A stretch of 64,000 nucleotides of DNA from Septoria linicola (lineage: Eukaryota; Ascomycota; Dothideomycetes; Mycosphaerellales; Mycosphaerellaceae). The translations under genes were made by a program, and so were the position numbers. Shown here piece by piece: positions 19,874 through 31,169 of this stretch (position 1 is its first letter; every line of letters begins with the position of its first letter). Location: contig CP099420.1 in assembly GCA_024114885.1 (NCBI GenBank), positions 1,178,001 to 1,242,000 on the forward strand, given 5' to 3'. Under the pieces are notes generated by a model. That model searched no databases, was not told where the DNA came from, and saw only the letters and a list, made by a program, of their open reading frames with translations.

Positions 19874-20307
19874 CCAGGACACATCACCATCTCGTCAAAT
19901 TATTCAAGCCCTGGTAAAATTTCGGTTTCCAACGCGACGAGCTCAACAAAGCTGCGGGAGGAGAGAAGCATCAGAATATGAGATGACGGCGTGACGACCA
20001 CGAAAAGATGAAATCACGATCTGGAACACGACAGAAAGGAAACGAAGAACAGGGTCGACATTGTTCAACCGTTCTCAAGGTCTTTACGCCAAGAAGAACA
20101 TTAATGCTATTGATCTACGACTCGCCCAGGGCCACACCCGAAGCTCACCGAACACCGCACGAAATATCAAATATCTGAAAGCCTCATAAGACATCGCAGG
20201 ACTCGAGAGAAGCAGACATTGCTCGGAGTGAGACTGCTATTCCATTCTATGCGTTATCGTAACTATTGAAGACTGCAGCAAGACGCAGCCCTCCGAGCTT
20301 GCGTTCA

Positions 20308-21193
20308 TTAGACTGCAGCTGGTGTGGCAGCTGGTGTCTCTGCAGCAGCTGCAGAGGTCGCCGCCGCGTCATCGGCCTTGCGGTAGTAACTTGGGGAAAA
20401 GTCAGCACAGCTCATCGTCGATCAGATCAAGGGTCATCTCACCCGCCGTAACCACCACCTCCTCCGCTGTAACCTCCATACCCCTTGCCGCCTCCGCTAG
20501 ATCCTCCATATCCGCCGCCGCCGCCAGAATATCCTGAAAATGTCAACATCAGGACAAGCTTCGCTTTTTAGTGAATCGCTTACCGCTGTATCCCGAGCCT
20601 CCGGAGCCTCCATAACCTCCTCCTCCCGAATATCCGCTTTGCGATTGTCAGTATGTCGCCAGTGTTTGACGATCTACCACACCAACCTGTAGCCTGAGCC
20701 ACCGGACCCGCTGCAGATTCAGATTAGCGATGATTCGCAAACATTGTAGAAACTTCAAACGCTTACCCGTAGCCGCCACCGCCACCACTACCGCCACCAC
20801 CGCCGCCTTGCTCAAGTCAGCAGTCGAAACAATTGCATATCAGCTTCATGACTTACCACCACCTGTTAAAGTCAGCACATGTATCGAAGCTCAACACAAC
20901 GGGTCAAGACGCACCTGGTGGAGTGACTGGGCCGCCACCGCCTCCGCCACCGCCGCCTCCACTGCTACGAGACTGGCAGATGAACTGTTGGTTGCAGAAA
21001 TTCTGCTGAGCTTGAAACATGTCAGCCTCAATCTCCTCACACATCGATCTGGGAACATACGATTGCAGCATCCGTTTGGCTTTTGTCGGCAGCTTTGTTG
21101 GACACGAACGCATTATTGTTGCTGTCTGGCGAACAGCTCCTCAAGAGGAGCAGCCGCTGCGAGACCTGCGAGAGCCAAGACGAGAAACTTCAT
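20308..21193 (-). pseudogene. glycine-rich secreted protein gene, eight exons including a 6-base microexon, frameshifted in exon 1
   Basis: Exons: 21061-21193, 20915-21005, 20857-20862, 20767-20806, 20687-20710, 20584-20636, 20443-20533 and 20308-20389. All seven introns are 50-56 bases with recognisable donors and CTGAC/CTAAT-type branch sites. Exon 1 encodes a good signal peptide (MKFLVLALAGLAAAAP) but runs into TAA at 21113-21115. A one-base shift restores NNNAFVSNKAADKSQTDAAI, which then splices in phase into QNFCNQQFICQS, long glycine runs with Tyr and Ser, and a tail YYRKADDAAATSAAAAETP. The gene is thus intact except for one base. It could be a cell-wall or adhesive secreted protein (inference). 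A diverged copy of its last exon lies at 23286-23588 on the other strand. A sequencing error in exon 1 would make it functional. Confidence 0.6.
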
Positions 21194-22210
21194 TTCGGAT
21201 GCTTGATTGAGGTATTGCGTGATGATCGAGCTGGATCACGACAAAGGCAAGACTGGTTATATAAGTGCCTTCGAAAGCTCCTCCCTGGCTCTAAGTGCAA
21301 GGCAAGCTCACACTCTACTCCTCGAGCATCAAGCTCCTCTGGAGACTGGAATCTCCACGTTCATCTCAGTCTACTGAGCTGCTACACTGCAGGTTCCTCA
21401 AGCGCTCGCTTCTTCGACTGCATTCAGATACGATCGTCGCTATCCTCCTGCCATTCAAGTCTACACTCAAGCGCAGTGTTACATTCGTTTCTTTCTCGCT
21501 TCGCATGAACACTTGTGTGTGGGCTCTCAATACTGCACTGAACCACATCATGACCCATGAGCTAGAGGCATTCGACTGCTACCTGCTCGCGACTCGCCTA
21601 TTGAGGCTCAGCAAGGAAGGATCAACACAGCACCAGCAGCGTGAACGACTAGATACCGCGACTACTGTATAGCGTTTCGCAGACTACATGTGCGATAATA
21701 TACAACGTGGTGTGCGGAAGCATGCCATTGGTTGGCGATCTTCGTGCTCGTTGTAGTGCAGATTCACGATTAGAGTTTCTTGACTCCTGCCACATTGAGC
21801 TAAAATAGACGAACGCGTGCATGTGGCTCTACTACTCTGGCAAAGCTTCCTATAGCTTAAGCATAAGTCTATCTGGATAGCAGAGAAGTGGCATGCCAAG
21901 AGGATGATCCCTTCAATGTTCGCTTGATCAACCTGTGGTGCACACTCGGGACTTTTACGAAGCTCTGAAGTGGATTTGAACCCTGCGCTCACTGCTGGAG
22001 ATGGTCAATACAAGCTTTGCCCTGGTCTTGTGATGCACATGGTGACATTAGAAGCTATCGCATTTCGCTCTGTCACTGCACGGTGAGAATTTTGGCCACA
22101 CTCGACCACACAGCGTTCTACTCTTGTGCCCACTTGGAGTCAGAGCACAACTTCTTCTACTTGACTTTGCATCCATTGCGACACAGGCTCAACCAGCCGC
22201 TACAATAGAC
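21194..22210. other. intergenic region
   Basis: About 1 kb between the divergent glycine-rich gene and arylsulfotransferase fragment. No convincing gene. A B-box-like GGTTCAAATCC on the minus strand near 21970 lacks a pairing T-stem. Confidence 0.4.
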
Positions 22211-23232
22211 ATGTTCTCACACCGAGCAGGCGTCTTTCTTCTTGCAAAGTGCATAGTCACCACATACGCATCACTCGACCTAGCATTCGGCGACGATTCA
22301 GATCTCACAAACTTCGTGACACGACCCGAGATCAGAACCCCAAGATTCAATGTCAGTATATATGATGAGTCTCAGATCGCGCCTGGATACTGGTTCGTGG
22401 CACCGTACGCCATGATCTTTCAAGAGCCGCACGCACACAAGTACTATCAGCCATGCCAGACGGGCCCAACGATATACGACAATCGAGGAGAGCTGGTGTG
22501 GAGTGGTGCATGCAAAGTCAAGAACCAGAACACCTGCGACTTCCGAGCGTGGCAGTTCAACGATATACTGTACACTTCAGCAATCTTGACGCCTTTTCGA
22601 GATGCGCATGATCCGCAAGGGCACGGCATTGTCATGGATAAGTCATTCAACGAGGTTGGAGAAATCCGTGTACCTCCTACAGAACATAACATCAATATGC
22701 ACGAGCTCAATCTGGTCGATCATGGCACAAAAGTGTTGCACATCGTACACGAGCCTGCCGCAATGAATCTGTCGCAGCTTGAGCCTGGTCTAGAGTCTGG
22801 CTGGATCTTGGACATCGGCTTTCGAGAGGTCGATATGAACACTGGCGATCTCGGCTTCGAATGGTGGGCATACCGAGGAGGCCATGTCGATCCCATTACC
22901 GACAGCAAGGTCCCCTTCAAAGGCGGAAGCAGTAGACCAAAGTCTTGGAATTGGTTTCATGGCAACTCAGTCGAGAAGAACGCCAACGGAGACTACATGC
23001 TATCATCAAGATTTACAGATGTGCCATCTACAAGATATCTGGCAAAGACGGCTCAATCATCTGGCGACTCGGAGGCTCGAAATCATCTTTTGCACAAGAT
23101 TTCACATTCTCCCGCCAGCACGATGCTCGATGGCTATCTAGCACTGGCAACAAGGAGATCATCTCGTTTCTGAACAATCAAGCCGATGACTCAATTCAGA
23201 ACGCACAAAAGCTCGTCAATGATCTGAGATGA
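22211..23232 (+). pseudogene. fungal arylsulfotransferase-like protein, truncated and frameshifted
   Basis: The family carries the arylsulfotransferase (ASST) beta-propeller domain and is usually secreted or membrane-anchored, around 500-600 residues. Here an N-terminal hydrophobic signal (MFSHRAGVFLLAKC) leads into family blocks: IAPGYWFVAPYAMIF, GPTIYDNRGELVWSG, NMHELNLVDHGTKVL and WNWFHGNSVEKNANGDY. After SSRFTD the frame changes near 23018-23024 (two extra bases or one lost); the correct continuation AIYKISGKDGSIIWRLGG lies in the next frame and runs through FSRQHDARWLSS to a stop at 23232. The C-terminal third of the family is absent: only 30 to 60 bases later the sequence becomes the end of a glycine-rich gene. 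Truncation plus frameshift indicates a pseudogene. Confidence 0.75.
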
Positions 23233-23285
23233 TGCTCCTGATTCCTATGACCTCGAATACCAAATACTGACACTATTCTCCCGAA

Positions 23286-23588
23286 GGCTACAGCGGGGGT
23301 AGCGGAGGTGGATATGGAGGCTATTATCGCAAGTCCGATGCCGTTCGGGATAACCAGCAAGCTGCTGCAGCTTCCGGCGAGAAGTCATCCAAGGTCCAGC
23401 CGCCAGCAACAACTCTGCACACGCAGATCACTGAGCCCACTCCCGAGTTCACGATCCAGCCAATTGAGGAGCCTGCACAGGCGTCATCTGTTGATGAGTC
23501 CCCTTCGATGACGATCCAACCAGTCGAGACAGCTCCGGTCCAGCCACCAGCTGAGACATACATCACTGCTTTCGAGGTCGGCCCTTGA
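23286..23588 (+). pseudogene. 3'-terminal exon of a second glycine-rich secreted protein gene (fragment)
   Basis: An exon with a proper 3' splice site (CTGAC branch site, then CCGAAG) opens in phase 1, encodes GYSGGSGGGYGGYYRKSDA, then a Gln/Pro/Thr/Glu-rich tail with repeats of the type TIQP(I/V)E, and stops at 23588. The GYGGYYRK(S/A)D junction matches the join between the last two exons of the gene at 20308-21193, so this is a diverged paralogue of its 3' end in inverted orientation. The upstream exons are missing; instead the truncated arylsulfotransferase abuts it. Confidence 0.55.
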
Positions 23589-24101
23589 GTTTGGGCGAAG
23601 CACAGCAGGCCACTCTTATGACTGCCTAAAGCCAAGAGGCTTGCGATATGTATTGGCGGAAAGTGTCTCGACGTGTGGCTGCTCTGAGGGTCGGGGCGAT
23701 ACTGGACTGCCTCGATCTCAAGGGCTTGACTGACGGATGCTAGGTTCGTGAGGCTGTAGCATACATTGAACACAATGTAGAAACTTCATGAAATGCAGAA
23801 TCTTCGTAGTCTCGGTACAAAAAAATGCACCAATACTGCGCATTAGTCGTTGTATTGTACAGATTCGACTCACGAGTAGCGCTAACGTCAGAGCTGCCGG
23901 ACGCTATCGGCTCGAACATTTGGAGAGCTCGACTGAGATTCCGTAAGTGGACGACAGAAGCGGCCGCCTCATTCGGCTCTGGAAGTCGCTCTGGAAATCG
24001 TTCTGGATATCATGCACGTGTTCTCCTGTCCTTAGCCACTCATAATTTGACATTGCTGTTGTATTCTGCCAATTCGTCGGCATCGATCTTCTCGAGGTCC
24101 T
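23589..24101. other. intergenic region
   Basis: No convincing gene seen. Confidence 0.4.
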
Positions 24102-25345
24102 CTACCTTCTGAAGGCCATACTCTTGCATGCATGCACTGTGCAGTTCCTGTAGACAGCACGGATTTTCTCGTCTCGGTGCACCTGTTTAGTGTTGTTGGC
24201 AAGCTTGGGCAGGTGACGCACATGCTGCTCGGCCCAGTGTCCAGTGGCCCCGCTGGACTTCGGGACCATTGGTGTCATGTCACAGATTGGACAGCACAGC
24301 GCTAGATGGTTCGCCGTCATCGTGCGGCCCTTGGGTATTTTCAGTACCCAGTTCCTGTCGTTACCACTGTTTGGGTCTGGAAATTCTTGCAGCTCCAAAA
24401 TTGACTCGCGCGGGTTGCTTTTGACAGCAGTATTGGACACAATAGCGTCGTCTTTCTCGGCTGCTCTCATGCGTAACTTCTCTCGCTTTGCCTTGAAGTG
24501 CTCGCTAAGTACAAGCATAGCCTCGAGCAATGCTCAACGAAGCTAGCCATGCTGTCGATCTATTGAGTGGTCAGTTTCTAGTGCTGGTTTCCAGTTGCGC
24601 AATGTTCTGAGTTTGATTGACAAATCGAGGATCGCTTTGAGTTGTAGGGAGAGAGGATTCAGGTGCTGGTGTTGATGCTCCCTGAGCTTTTGCGCCAGCG
24701 TTGACTCTCTTTCGCTTTGCAGCGACACCTTCTCGCCAATTGGTAGGCACACCAGGTGCAACGCCACGACAGTCAGCACAAGACTCGACTCAAGCTCCAC
24801 GACCACTACGCTTATCGACGTAATAGCTCTTCGGCTTCCAATGTCCGTTGCGATACTTGTTCTGTCCAGGATGTGCGTCGTCATGATCCGATCCTAACTT
24901 TTCCTCAGGATCAAACTGAATATCTGGCTTGTCTGCTGGCAATGATTTCTTGCCTGTGCCCTTGACCCAGGATCCGTCACCACTTCTGATCTCTGGATGA
25001 TGGCTGGAAATAGTGCTGGAAAAGACTCACCAGCAGTGTAGCATTCACGCCTGCTAGGTGCAATGGTCTGATGTCAAACCACTGCTGTGCGGCATCGCCA
25101 GATACTCTCGATATCGCGGCTTCTCGCCCAGTGCGAGGACCATTGCAACGCAGAATGATCAACTGCGCCATGTCTGAATCAATGCTTCTGGTCCACGCGT
25201 AACTTTCGCACGTTTTGCCGAAAAGCTCAGCGAAACAGGAACAAGCCAGGTTTCTGGCACGCCGTTCTTGCTCGCAGCGCTCATAACCAATAATGAGTTG
25301 GGTGTAATGCAAGTGAAGTGAGAGTGTTATGCATGCAAAGCGCAT
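24102..25345 (-). pseudogene. decayed gene with zinc-finger-like cysteine/histidine motifs
   Basis: Coding segments on the minus strand: (a) from MRFACITLSLHLHYTQ (25345) through REAAISRVSGDAAQQWFDIR to about 25035; (b) after a short interruption containing GTGAGT, a frame reading SGDGSWVKGTGKKSL, then GQNKYRNGHWKPKSYYVDK; (c) the same frame continues past an in-frame TGA at 24790-24792 as SCADCRGVAPGVPTNWREG; (d) 24102-24518, starting MLVLSEHFKAKREKL, with CCPICDMTPMVPK and GHWAEQHVRHLPK, a C2H2-like arrangement. Clean splice phases between a/b and c/d were not found. I read a single nucleic-acid-binding-type gene that has acquired a nonsense change (CGA or TGG to TGA) and perhaps more. Each segment looks coding, but the model is uncertain. 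Confidence 0.4.
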
Positions 25346-25585
25346 CTCCCTCGCACGGACCACTTTTTGTGACGTCTGTGCAGCCAGAAATCGAGATCAG
25401 ATCTCAGCTGGATCGTCTTGAGCGTCTTTTCAGGAACCATCTGCATCATCGAATCGGCACGGAACTCTTTCTCAAGGGCTCCGCATCTTCAGGCACGATG
25501 ACATCGCTCACAAGAGATGGCGCTCGCTGTCAGATAGCTAATAGACCTATCGTAGGTTGAGTATGCTCCCGTTTCTGTTCAGCAC

Positions 25586-27334
25586 ATGTCTCATTTCTCT
25601 CTCCTGCCACCACTCATCATAACAAAAAGCTCAGTCGTACACAAGTCCATGCACTCAATTGCACGGCGTTCCTACAGCCTAACACAAGTAACTTTACACC
25701 CAGCAGGCCGTGCTAGGATGGCCTCAAAGAAGCATGCTCGCTCAGAATCGAGCGAGCACATCGATGGTCTCAAGCACCCTTCAACAAAGGTCGCAAAGAA
25801 GGTCGATGCCCACCCTCCCTTCGAAAGGCTTGTATCTCTTCTCGAGAGCAGTTCGTCCGACTCAAAGCCTCGCAATGTTCTCCACTGGTTCCGTAGCAAG
25901 GATTTGAGGATGCAGGACAACAAGGCTCTTTACGCCGCCTCACAGAAAGCGAAGGAAGGAGACAGTCTCATTACCGCATACCTTCACAGCCCCTCGGATC
26001 TTGAATGGCATGGCACTTCGCCTGCGCGGACAGACTTTATCCTCGAAACTCTCTCGATATTGCAAAAGGACCTATCGGGGAAGAATGTCCCACTTGCGAT
26101 CTTGACCGCCGACGAACGTGGCCAAAAGACGAGCAAAGTATTGGACTTCGTGGAAGAGCACGACATTTCACATATATACGCGAATTTCGAGTACGAGGTT
26201 GACGAACTTCGCCGGGATATCGATCTAGCTGAGAAGCTGAAGGAACGAAGCGTCGGGTTTGAACTGTACCACGATCAGACTGTGGTCGTGCCAGGCGAGC
26301 TGAAGACAGGCGCAGGTGGGCCGATGAAAGTCTTCACACCGTATCATAAAGCATGGCTGTCGGAAACGAAGAGCGATCCTAGCTTGTTGGACCTGGCAGG
26401 AGAAGTCGAGGGTAACGATGCCGCTGCGAAGAAGGAGCATTCTGCGTTGTTCGACAGCAAGATTCCTTCTCCGCAATCAAGCAAACAGTTCGAAAGTGAC
26501 GAGGAGAAGAAGCGGGTGCGCGGACTCTGGCCAGCAGGGCATGATGCTGGAATCGAGCGGCTTAAACACTTCCTTGACAAAAAGGTGAAAAATTATGCCG
26601 CGCATCGATCTGAGCCAGCGCTGGACCCCTCTTCACGACTCTCGGCGTACATTTCTGCCGGAGTGATTAGCATTCGCGAGATCCTGCATCACGCCAAGAA
26701 AGCCAACGATGGCAAGCACTTTGACGAAGGCGATCGTGGAATTGACTCTTGGGTACGGGAGCTCGTCTTTCGCGAATTCTATCGCCAAGTCACGGTCACC
26801 ACCCCGCACGGAAACATGAACCTCCCTCAGAATCTGAAGTTCGACTTTGTGCACTGGGAAGATGACGAGGAAGGTTACAAGAAGTGGGAGGAGGGCACAA
26901 CGGGAATGCCGTTCGTGGACGCCGGCATGCGACAGTTGAAGCATGAGAAGTACATGCACAATCGCCTGAGGATGAACACGAGTTCATACCTGCGGGCAAA
27001 TATGCTGATAGACTACCGTCGAGGCGAGCGGTACTTCGCGGAGACTCTGATTGACTGGGACCTGTCCAACAACACGCAAGGCTGGGAACCAAGCTATACC
27101 ATATTCAATCCTGTAGTCCAAGCAGAGAAGTGTGACAAGGAAGGCGATTATATCAGGAAGTGGGTTCCTGAGCTCAAAGATCTGAAAGGCAAAGACGTCT
27201 TTGATCCTTACAATCGATTGAGTAAAGCAGATTTTGAGAAGCTTGGGTATCCTGCGCCACATGTGGACTTTAAGGAGAGCCAGCAAAGAGCCAAGGAGAG
27301 GTACAAGCAGGACTTGGCCGATGCAGATCCATAG
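25586..27334 (+). CDS. phr1: deoxyribodipyrimidine photo-lyase (class I CPD photolyase)
   Basis: Uses blue/UV-A light and FAD to split cyclobutane pyrimidine dimers. The N-terminal DNA photolyase alpha/beta domain (from LHWFRSKDLRMQDNKAL, residues about 100-250) binds the antenna cofactor. The FAD-binding helical domain contains LSAYISAGVISIREILH, ELVFREFYRQV, TGMPFVDAGMRQL and YMHNRLRM, then the fungal-type DLSNNTQGWEP segment and GDYIRKWVPEL. One exon, 582 residues from the first ATG. A purine-rich start context favours MASKKHARSE (25718); the longer form with an Arg/Ser-rich leader could be a mitochondrial isoform (inference). Photolyase genes in fungi are usually light-induced; the carotenoid genes lie about 6 kb downstream. 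Confidence 0.95.
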   Translation: MSHFSLLPPLIITKSSVVHKSMHSIARRSYSLTQVTLHPAGRARMASKKHARSESSEHIDGLKHPSTKVAKKVDAHPPFERLVSLLESSSSDSKPRNVLHWFRSKDLRMQDNKALYAASQKAKEGDSLITAYLHSPSDLEWHGTSPARTDFILETLSILQKDLSGKNVPLAILTADERGQKTSKVLDFVEEHDISHIYANFEYEVDELRRDIDLAEKLKERSVGFELYHDQTVVVPGELKTGAGGPMKVFTPYHKAWLSETKSDPSLLDLAGEVEGNDAAAKKEHSALFDSKIPSPQSSKQFESDEEKKRVRGLWPAGHDAGIERLKHFLDKKVKNYAAHRSEPALDPSSRLSAYISAGVISIREILHHAKKANDGKHFDEGDRGIDSWVRELVFREFYRQVTVTTPHGNMNLPQNLKFDFVHWEDDEEGYKKWEEGTTGMPFVDAGMRQLKHEKYMHNRLRMNTSSYLRANMLIDYRRGERYFAETLIDWDLSNNTQGWEPSYTIFNPVVQAEKCDKEGDYIRKWVPELKDLKGKDVFDPYNRLSKADFEKLGYPAPHVDFKESQQRAKERYKQDLADADP

Positions 27335-27910
27335 AGCTTTGCGCGGAATCGGATGTACGAAGTGCTGGTCACTTCATGTCAGCTCGTACGCCACATTCTT
27401 CTATAGAGACTGCGCACCACAACATCATCATGCGTGTCACCAAAAACTCATCAGATGCAACCTTTCGGCCTTGTGCGAAAGGGCAAGGGCACTTTTATCG
27501 GTCATCGCCAGGTACAGGATCTAGGAATAGGATCGCTTGTCGGCACTTCGGCGGGATCTCAGGAATGTGATCCACTCTGTGCGACTTCGAGTCAGGTTTT
27601 GTGTACCAGAACCTCGTGAAATAGTCTTGGTAGCACGGATTAGGACAAAGAAGACTTTTCTGTCATCGCCCGCGAGGGGACCAGAGCGACTTTCCAGCTT
27701 GGCTTGGCCTGCCGGGAAGAGATGCTAGGTTCCGCTCTGAGTGGATGTGACCTTGTGATGGCATGGTCGCCACAATTATTGATCCAGACGTAGAAAAGTG
27801 TTGATGTCGTATAACTACAAGTACTCATCTGGGCCGACTCAGCGATCTATCCAGAACGAGTCGGTCTACACCAGAGAATTTTCACTACAATATCATCGAG
27901 CAAAGCCAAG
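27335..27910. other. intergenic region
   Basis: Only short, weak frames; no gene or RNA recognised. Confidence 0.4.
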
Positions 27911-28495
27911 ATGTTCTTCCTCAAGACCACCCTCACCACCCTCGCCACTCTGGCATCATCTGCTCAAGCACTCTACTTCCACCTCGAACCCTTCAGCGTC
28001 TCCGACGTCCGAATCCCGTCCGAAAGCCACAGCATCAGCTTCACAATCAACAACCCAACTGCAGTCTTCGAACAAGGCGGCTCTTCCTTCAGAAACTGCT
28101 CCATCGCCTGGTAAACCAATCCCTCTCCTCCCCAACCCCCTCCACTTGTCTAACACATCCTTCCTAGGACCGGCTGTAATGTCCCAACATGCTGGACATC
28201 CTGCCAATCCGACGGCTTAGGCCCATCATACTACGCTCGTGTCGAGCCAGAGAGCTACAATGGAGCTTACGACTTCTCGCTTGAGGTCGAGGAGTACTTT
28301 GTCTACCGCAACAGTGGCCGCTACAATGCTACGATTCCTGTTGCAGAGGGGTCTGGAGGCTACCGCTGCTCGCGGGGAGGTCAGAGCACTGTTTGCGGAT
28401 ACTGGGGTGAGCCAGCTGGCGTGAATAGCAACTTGACTGCTACTTATTCTGTGGGACCACGAGACAATGTCTGCCAGCCTGCTGGCAGCGCGTAA
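27911..28495 (+). CDS. secreted cysteine-containing protein, unknown function
   Basis: Two exons, 27911-28110 and 28168-28495, joined across a 57-base intron with GTAAAC donor, CTAACA branch site and CCTAG acceptor. The 175-residue product starts with a signal peptide (MFFLKTTLTTLATLASSAQA). The mature protein has a beta-rich look (LYFHLEPFSVSDVRIPSES), a cysteine-rich centre (NCSIAWTGCNVPTCWTSC), two more cysteines in YRCSRGGQSTVCGYW and one at the C-terminus, with NATI and NLTA glycosylation sequons. Small secreted proteins of this shape are common in plant-associated Dothideomycetes. I do not recognise a named family. Confidence 0.75.
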
Positions 28496-28792
28496 CAAAG
28501 TTTTAGAAGGAACGATCAACCTTAGAAGGTCGATAGTGCATGCTCGAGAGGGAAAGATCAAGTAGACGAAAAAGCCAGCATGACGTGTTCTCCTTGCAGC
28601 AACTTCGTTATAGTAACATGCGTAGAACTATTCTTTCTGCATACTCTAGCATACTGCAAAGTGTCCATACTGCATCAATCCAACACCATCACTGAACTGT
28701 CGTATGGCGCTAGTAGTACTCCCGTTGCTTGATCACAGAACTGCAGCCGACTTCTCTGAACTTTCATTATCCTCCCGTCTACCACAGATCTC

Positions 28793-31169
28793 CTAGTATC
28801 TCCCAAAACCGAAGCGACTCATGCCCATCGACATTGGATGTCCTGATGGACTACCGATTGCACTGGAAGCCATTGGTGACAGACCTCCGAACTGCAACTC
28901 ACCACGGTCACGGCGATACCTTGGGTCTCGACCAACTCGTGCTGGCGGCTGGCCCCAGCTATTGTCGAAGAACGAATTGTTGCCGTTGGGACCTCGATCG
29001 ATGCACCAGTCGGGTGGCTGCGTCCAACGAGACCAGTAATCGCGGCGCTGCTCAGGAGGACCTTGCACATACGAGGCCAAATTCTCGTAGATTGGGATGA
29101 AAATGCGTGTCGTGGTCTCATTGTAATCCGACGAAGAGCCCGTAGCAGATGTGGTCCGTTCACTATCGATAGCACCAAGGTGAGTAGACCCTGCACTGGA
29201 GGAGACGCTTGGGCGAGAAGTCTTCGATGAGCTGTTCATGATAGCGCGGAAGAGCTCTTCTTGACGAGCGAATTTGCTGCCTCCAGTCCACCAGTCACGC
29301 AGCGCTTCGTCATAGCTCTTCTTTGCGGATTTGGCTGTAGGTTGGAGCGGTACCACAGGACGAAAACGCGAACTCCCAATTCGCTTCGAGGCTGGCGATG
29401 GTTCGAAATCGACATCTGGCACACTGCCGATAGTGAGACCACTTGTCTTGCGATTAGTGGCGATTGGAACAGGTCTGCTTTCGCGTGTCTGCAAATCCTG
29501 CCAGTTCGGGCACAGCTTAAAAGTATCAGCTTGCGTGAATTGACGGCGAGGACTTGGGCAGGCAGAGCTCACGCTGTTGACATGGAAGACAGGCGGACTG
29601 ACCTTACGTTGGTCATTGTCTCGATCAGTGGTCTGCATAGGGTCATGCAGGACAGTTCGCGCGATGTTAGCCTGGCTTAAACTTCGTTTCATGGCAATGT
29701 CGACCGTCTTGTGGAGCTGATCGCGCAAAGCCTCGCGAGTGGGCGTAGAATCTGCGGAATCGTTAGTGCTTTCGTCAACAGCGTTGAGTGTTCTCACCAA
29801 CCTGCGGTAGACTCATGGCGACGAGCGGGAACGGCTTGGGGCTATTCTAGATTAGCTGTGGCTATCAAAACAACCTTGGTGTGCGAACCTGATGACCAGT
29901 CTGTGCACTTGCTCCACCTTGTCCAAAGCTGGACTGCCAATTGAAGGCACCACAATAGTCGTGAGCACCGGCGCTGAACGGGTCTTCTGGTTTTGCTGTG
30001 ATCACTACACGTTCCTGCTTAGTGCCGGACGGCATGCTGGTGCTGACACGAGCGGCAGTTGCATCGTCGGTGTTCGTCGGACTCGAAGCCTTCAGGGCAT
30101 CGCGGGTAAGGATATTCGATGGCTGTCGTGCTGTCACACCGGGCAGCGGGTCAGGCAGTGCCGCCTTGATATTATCTTGCCCGAAAGGTGTGCCTGTGGT
30201 CGAGGCTTCTCGCTGCTTGGCCAGTATTCTGAAGTATGCCAAGGTGTGCTGCTGAAGCTTCTGATGTGCTGTTTCTCCCTTGAGCCGCTCCCCAGCAAGC
30301 TGTCCTTCAGTTCTCTTGCGGATGTTGCTGAAGTGGCCAATGTTGTCCCAAGCATAATTCTCAGCAGACCACATATGAGCAGCCACGTCACCATTCGGAT
30401 GTTGCACGAACTGAACTTGTCCGTTCGAGATGCCCGGAGTGGTACCGAGGAAGTCTGGAGAAGGAAGCTCTTGCTTGAAGACCTCGAGAATCTCGTTCTT
30501 GTCGAAGGTCGCCTCCACCGTCTTCTGTTTCTCTACATCAGGTTTCTCGCCATAGGTGCTAGCTTCGCCCGTAGGTTTAGCCATTTGACCGCCACGCCTC
30601 GTCCAGAGCTGGAACCCAGCGTCGTCGTTCATCGCGGGATCTGAGTCCGGAGGGCCGAAAGTCGAGGCACCAGTGGTCTGCTGCGATACGCTGGACATTG
30701 AACGTGACAAAGAGGTGCCGCGAGATGGTGCTGGATACTTGTTGATATGGATCTCAACGATATCTTCGCTGCACTGACTGCGCTGAGCGAAACCATCATT
30801 GAAGTCGAGTGGTCTCCAGACCGGCTTCGCCTTGTTGCGGGACTGGTCACGACGAGGCTTCTCAACCGGCAATGGGTTGTACAGCGCTGCTTCGGCTTGC
30901 TGGTTGCGTTCCTGCTGTCGTCGAAGCTTTGCTTGAGCAAGGGCGGCAGCATTGTCGCTGAAGTCGCCAGTGAGTGATGCCGGCATGGTGACAGTGCCGT
31001 ATTGTTTCGGGTCGATGAAGAGGTCGGAGGACGTCTCGAAGTCGGATGAGCGTTGTGTGCTGCGCGAAGTCGATCTTGTGAAGTTGTCTATGGCAACAAG
31101 TGGAGTTCCAACAGGAAGTCGTCTCGCTGGGAGGTTTCTGGCCGCCGCGACGCCACGTTTTGCCGGCAT
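28793..31169 (-). CDS. conserved-looking disordered hypothetical protein
   Basis: Three exons: 29889-31169, 29798-29846 and 28793-29751, with introns 29847-29888 (42 bases) and 29752-29797 (46 bases). Splicing keeps phase: ...QTGHQ, then NSPKPFPLVAMSLPQV, then DSTPTREALRDQLHK. About 760 residues, basic and Ser/Thr/Pro-rich. Ordered-looking patches are MWSAENYAWDNIGHFSNIRK, LHKTVDIAMKRSLSQANI and an aromatic C-terminal part (RRDYWSRWTQPPDWCIDRGP). Start set at MPAKRGVAAARNLPARR (31169); the frame opens at 31379. No domain is recognised; a nuclear or RNA-related role would be a guess. A second possible in-frame intron of about 57 bases lies in exon 3 (GTGAGC to TTTTAAG). Confidence 0.7.

Noticed and set aside
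20440..20960. Short GGC/GGT repeats as a satellite or CRISPR-like array
   Set aside because: The repeats are glycine codons within exons separated by canonical introns; spacing and sequence are not array-like.
21960..21985. tRNA B box (GGTTCAAATCC) on the minus strand
   Set aside because: No pairing T-stem, acceptor stem or A box at the right distance.
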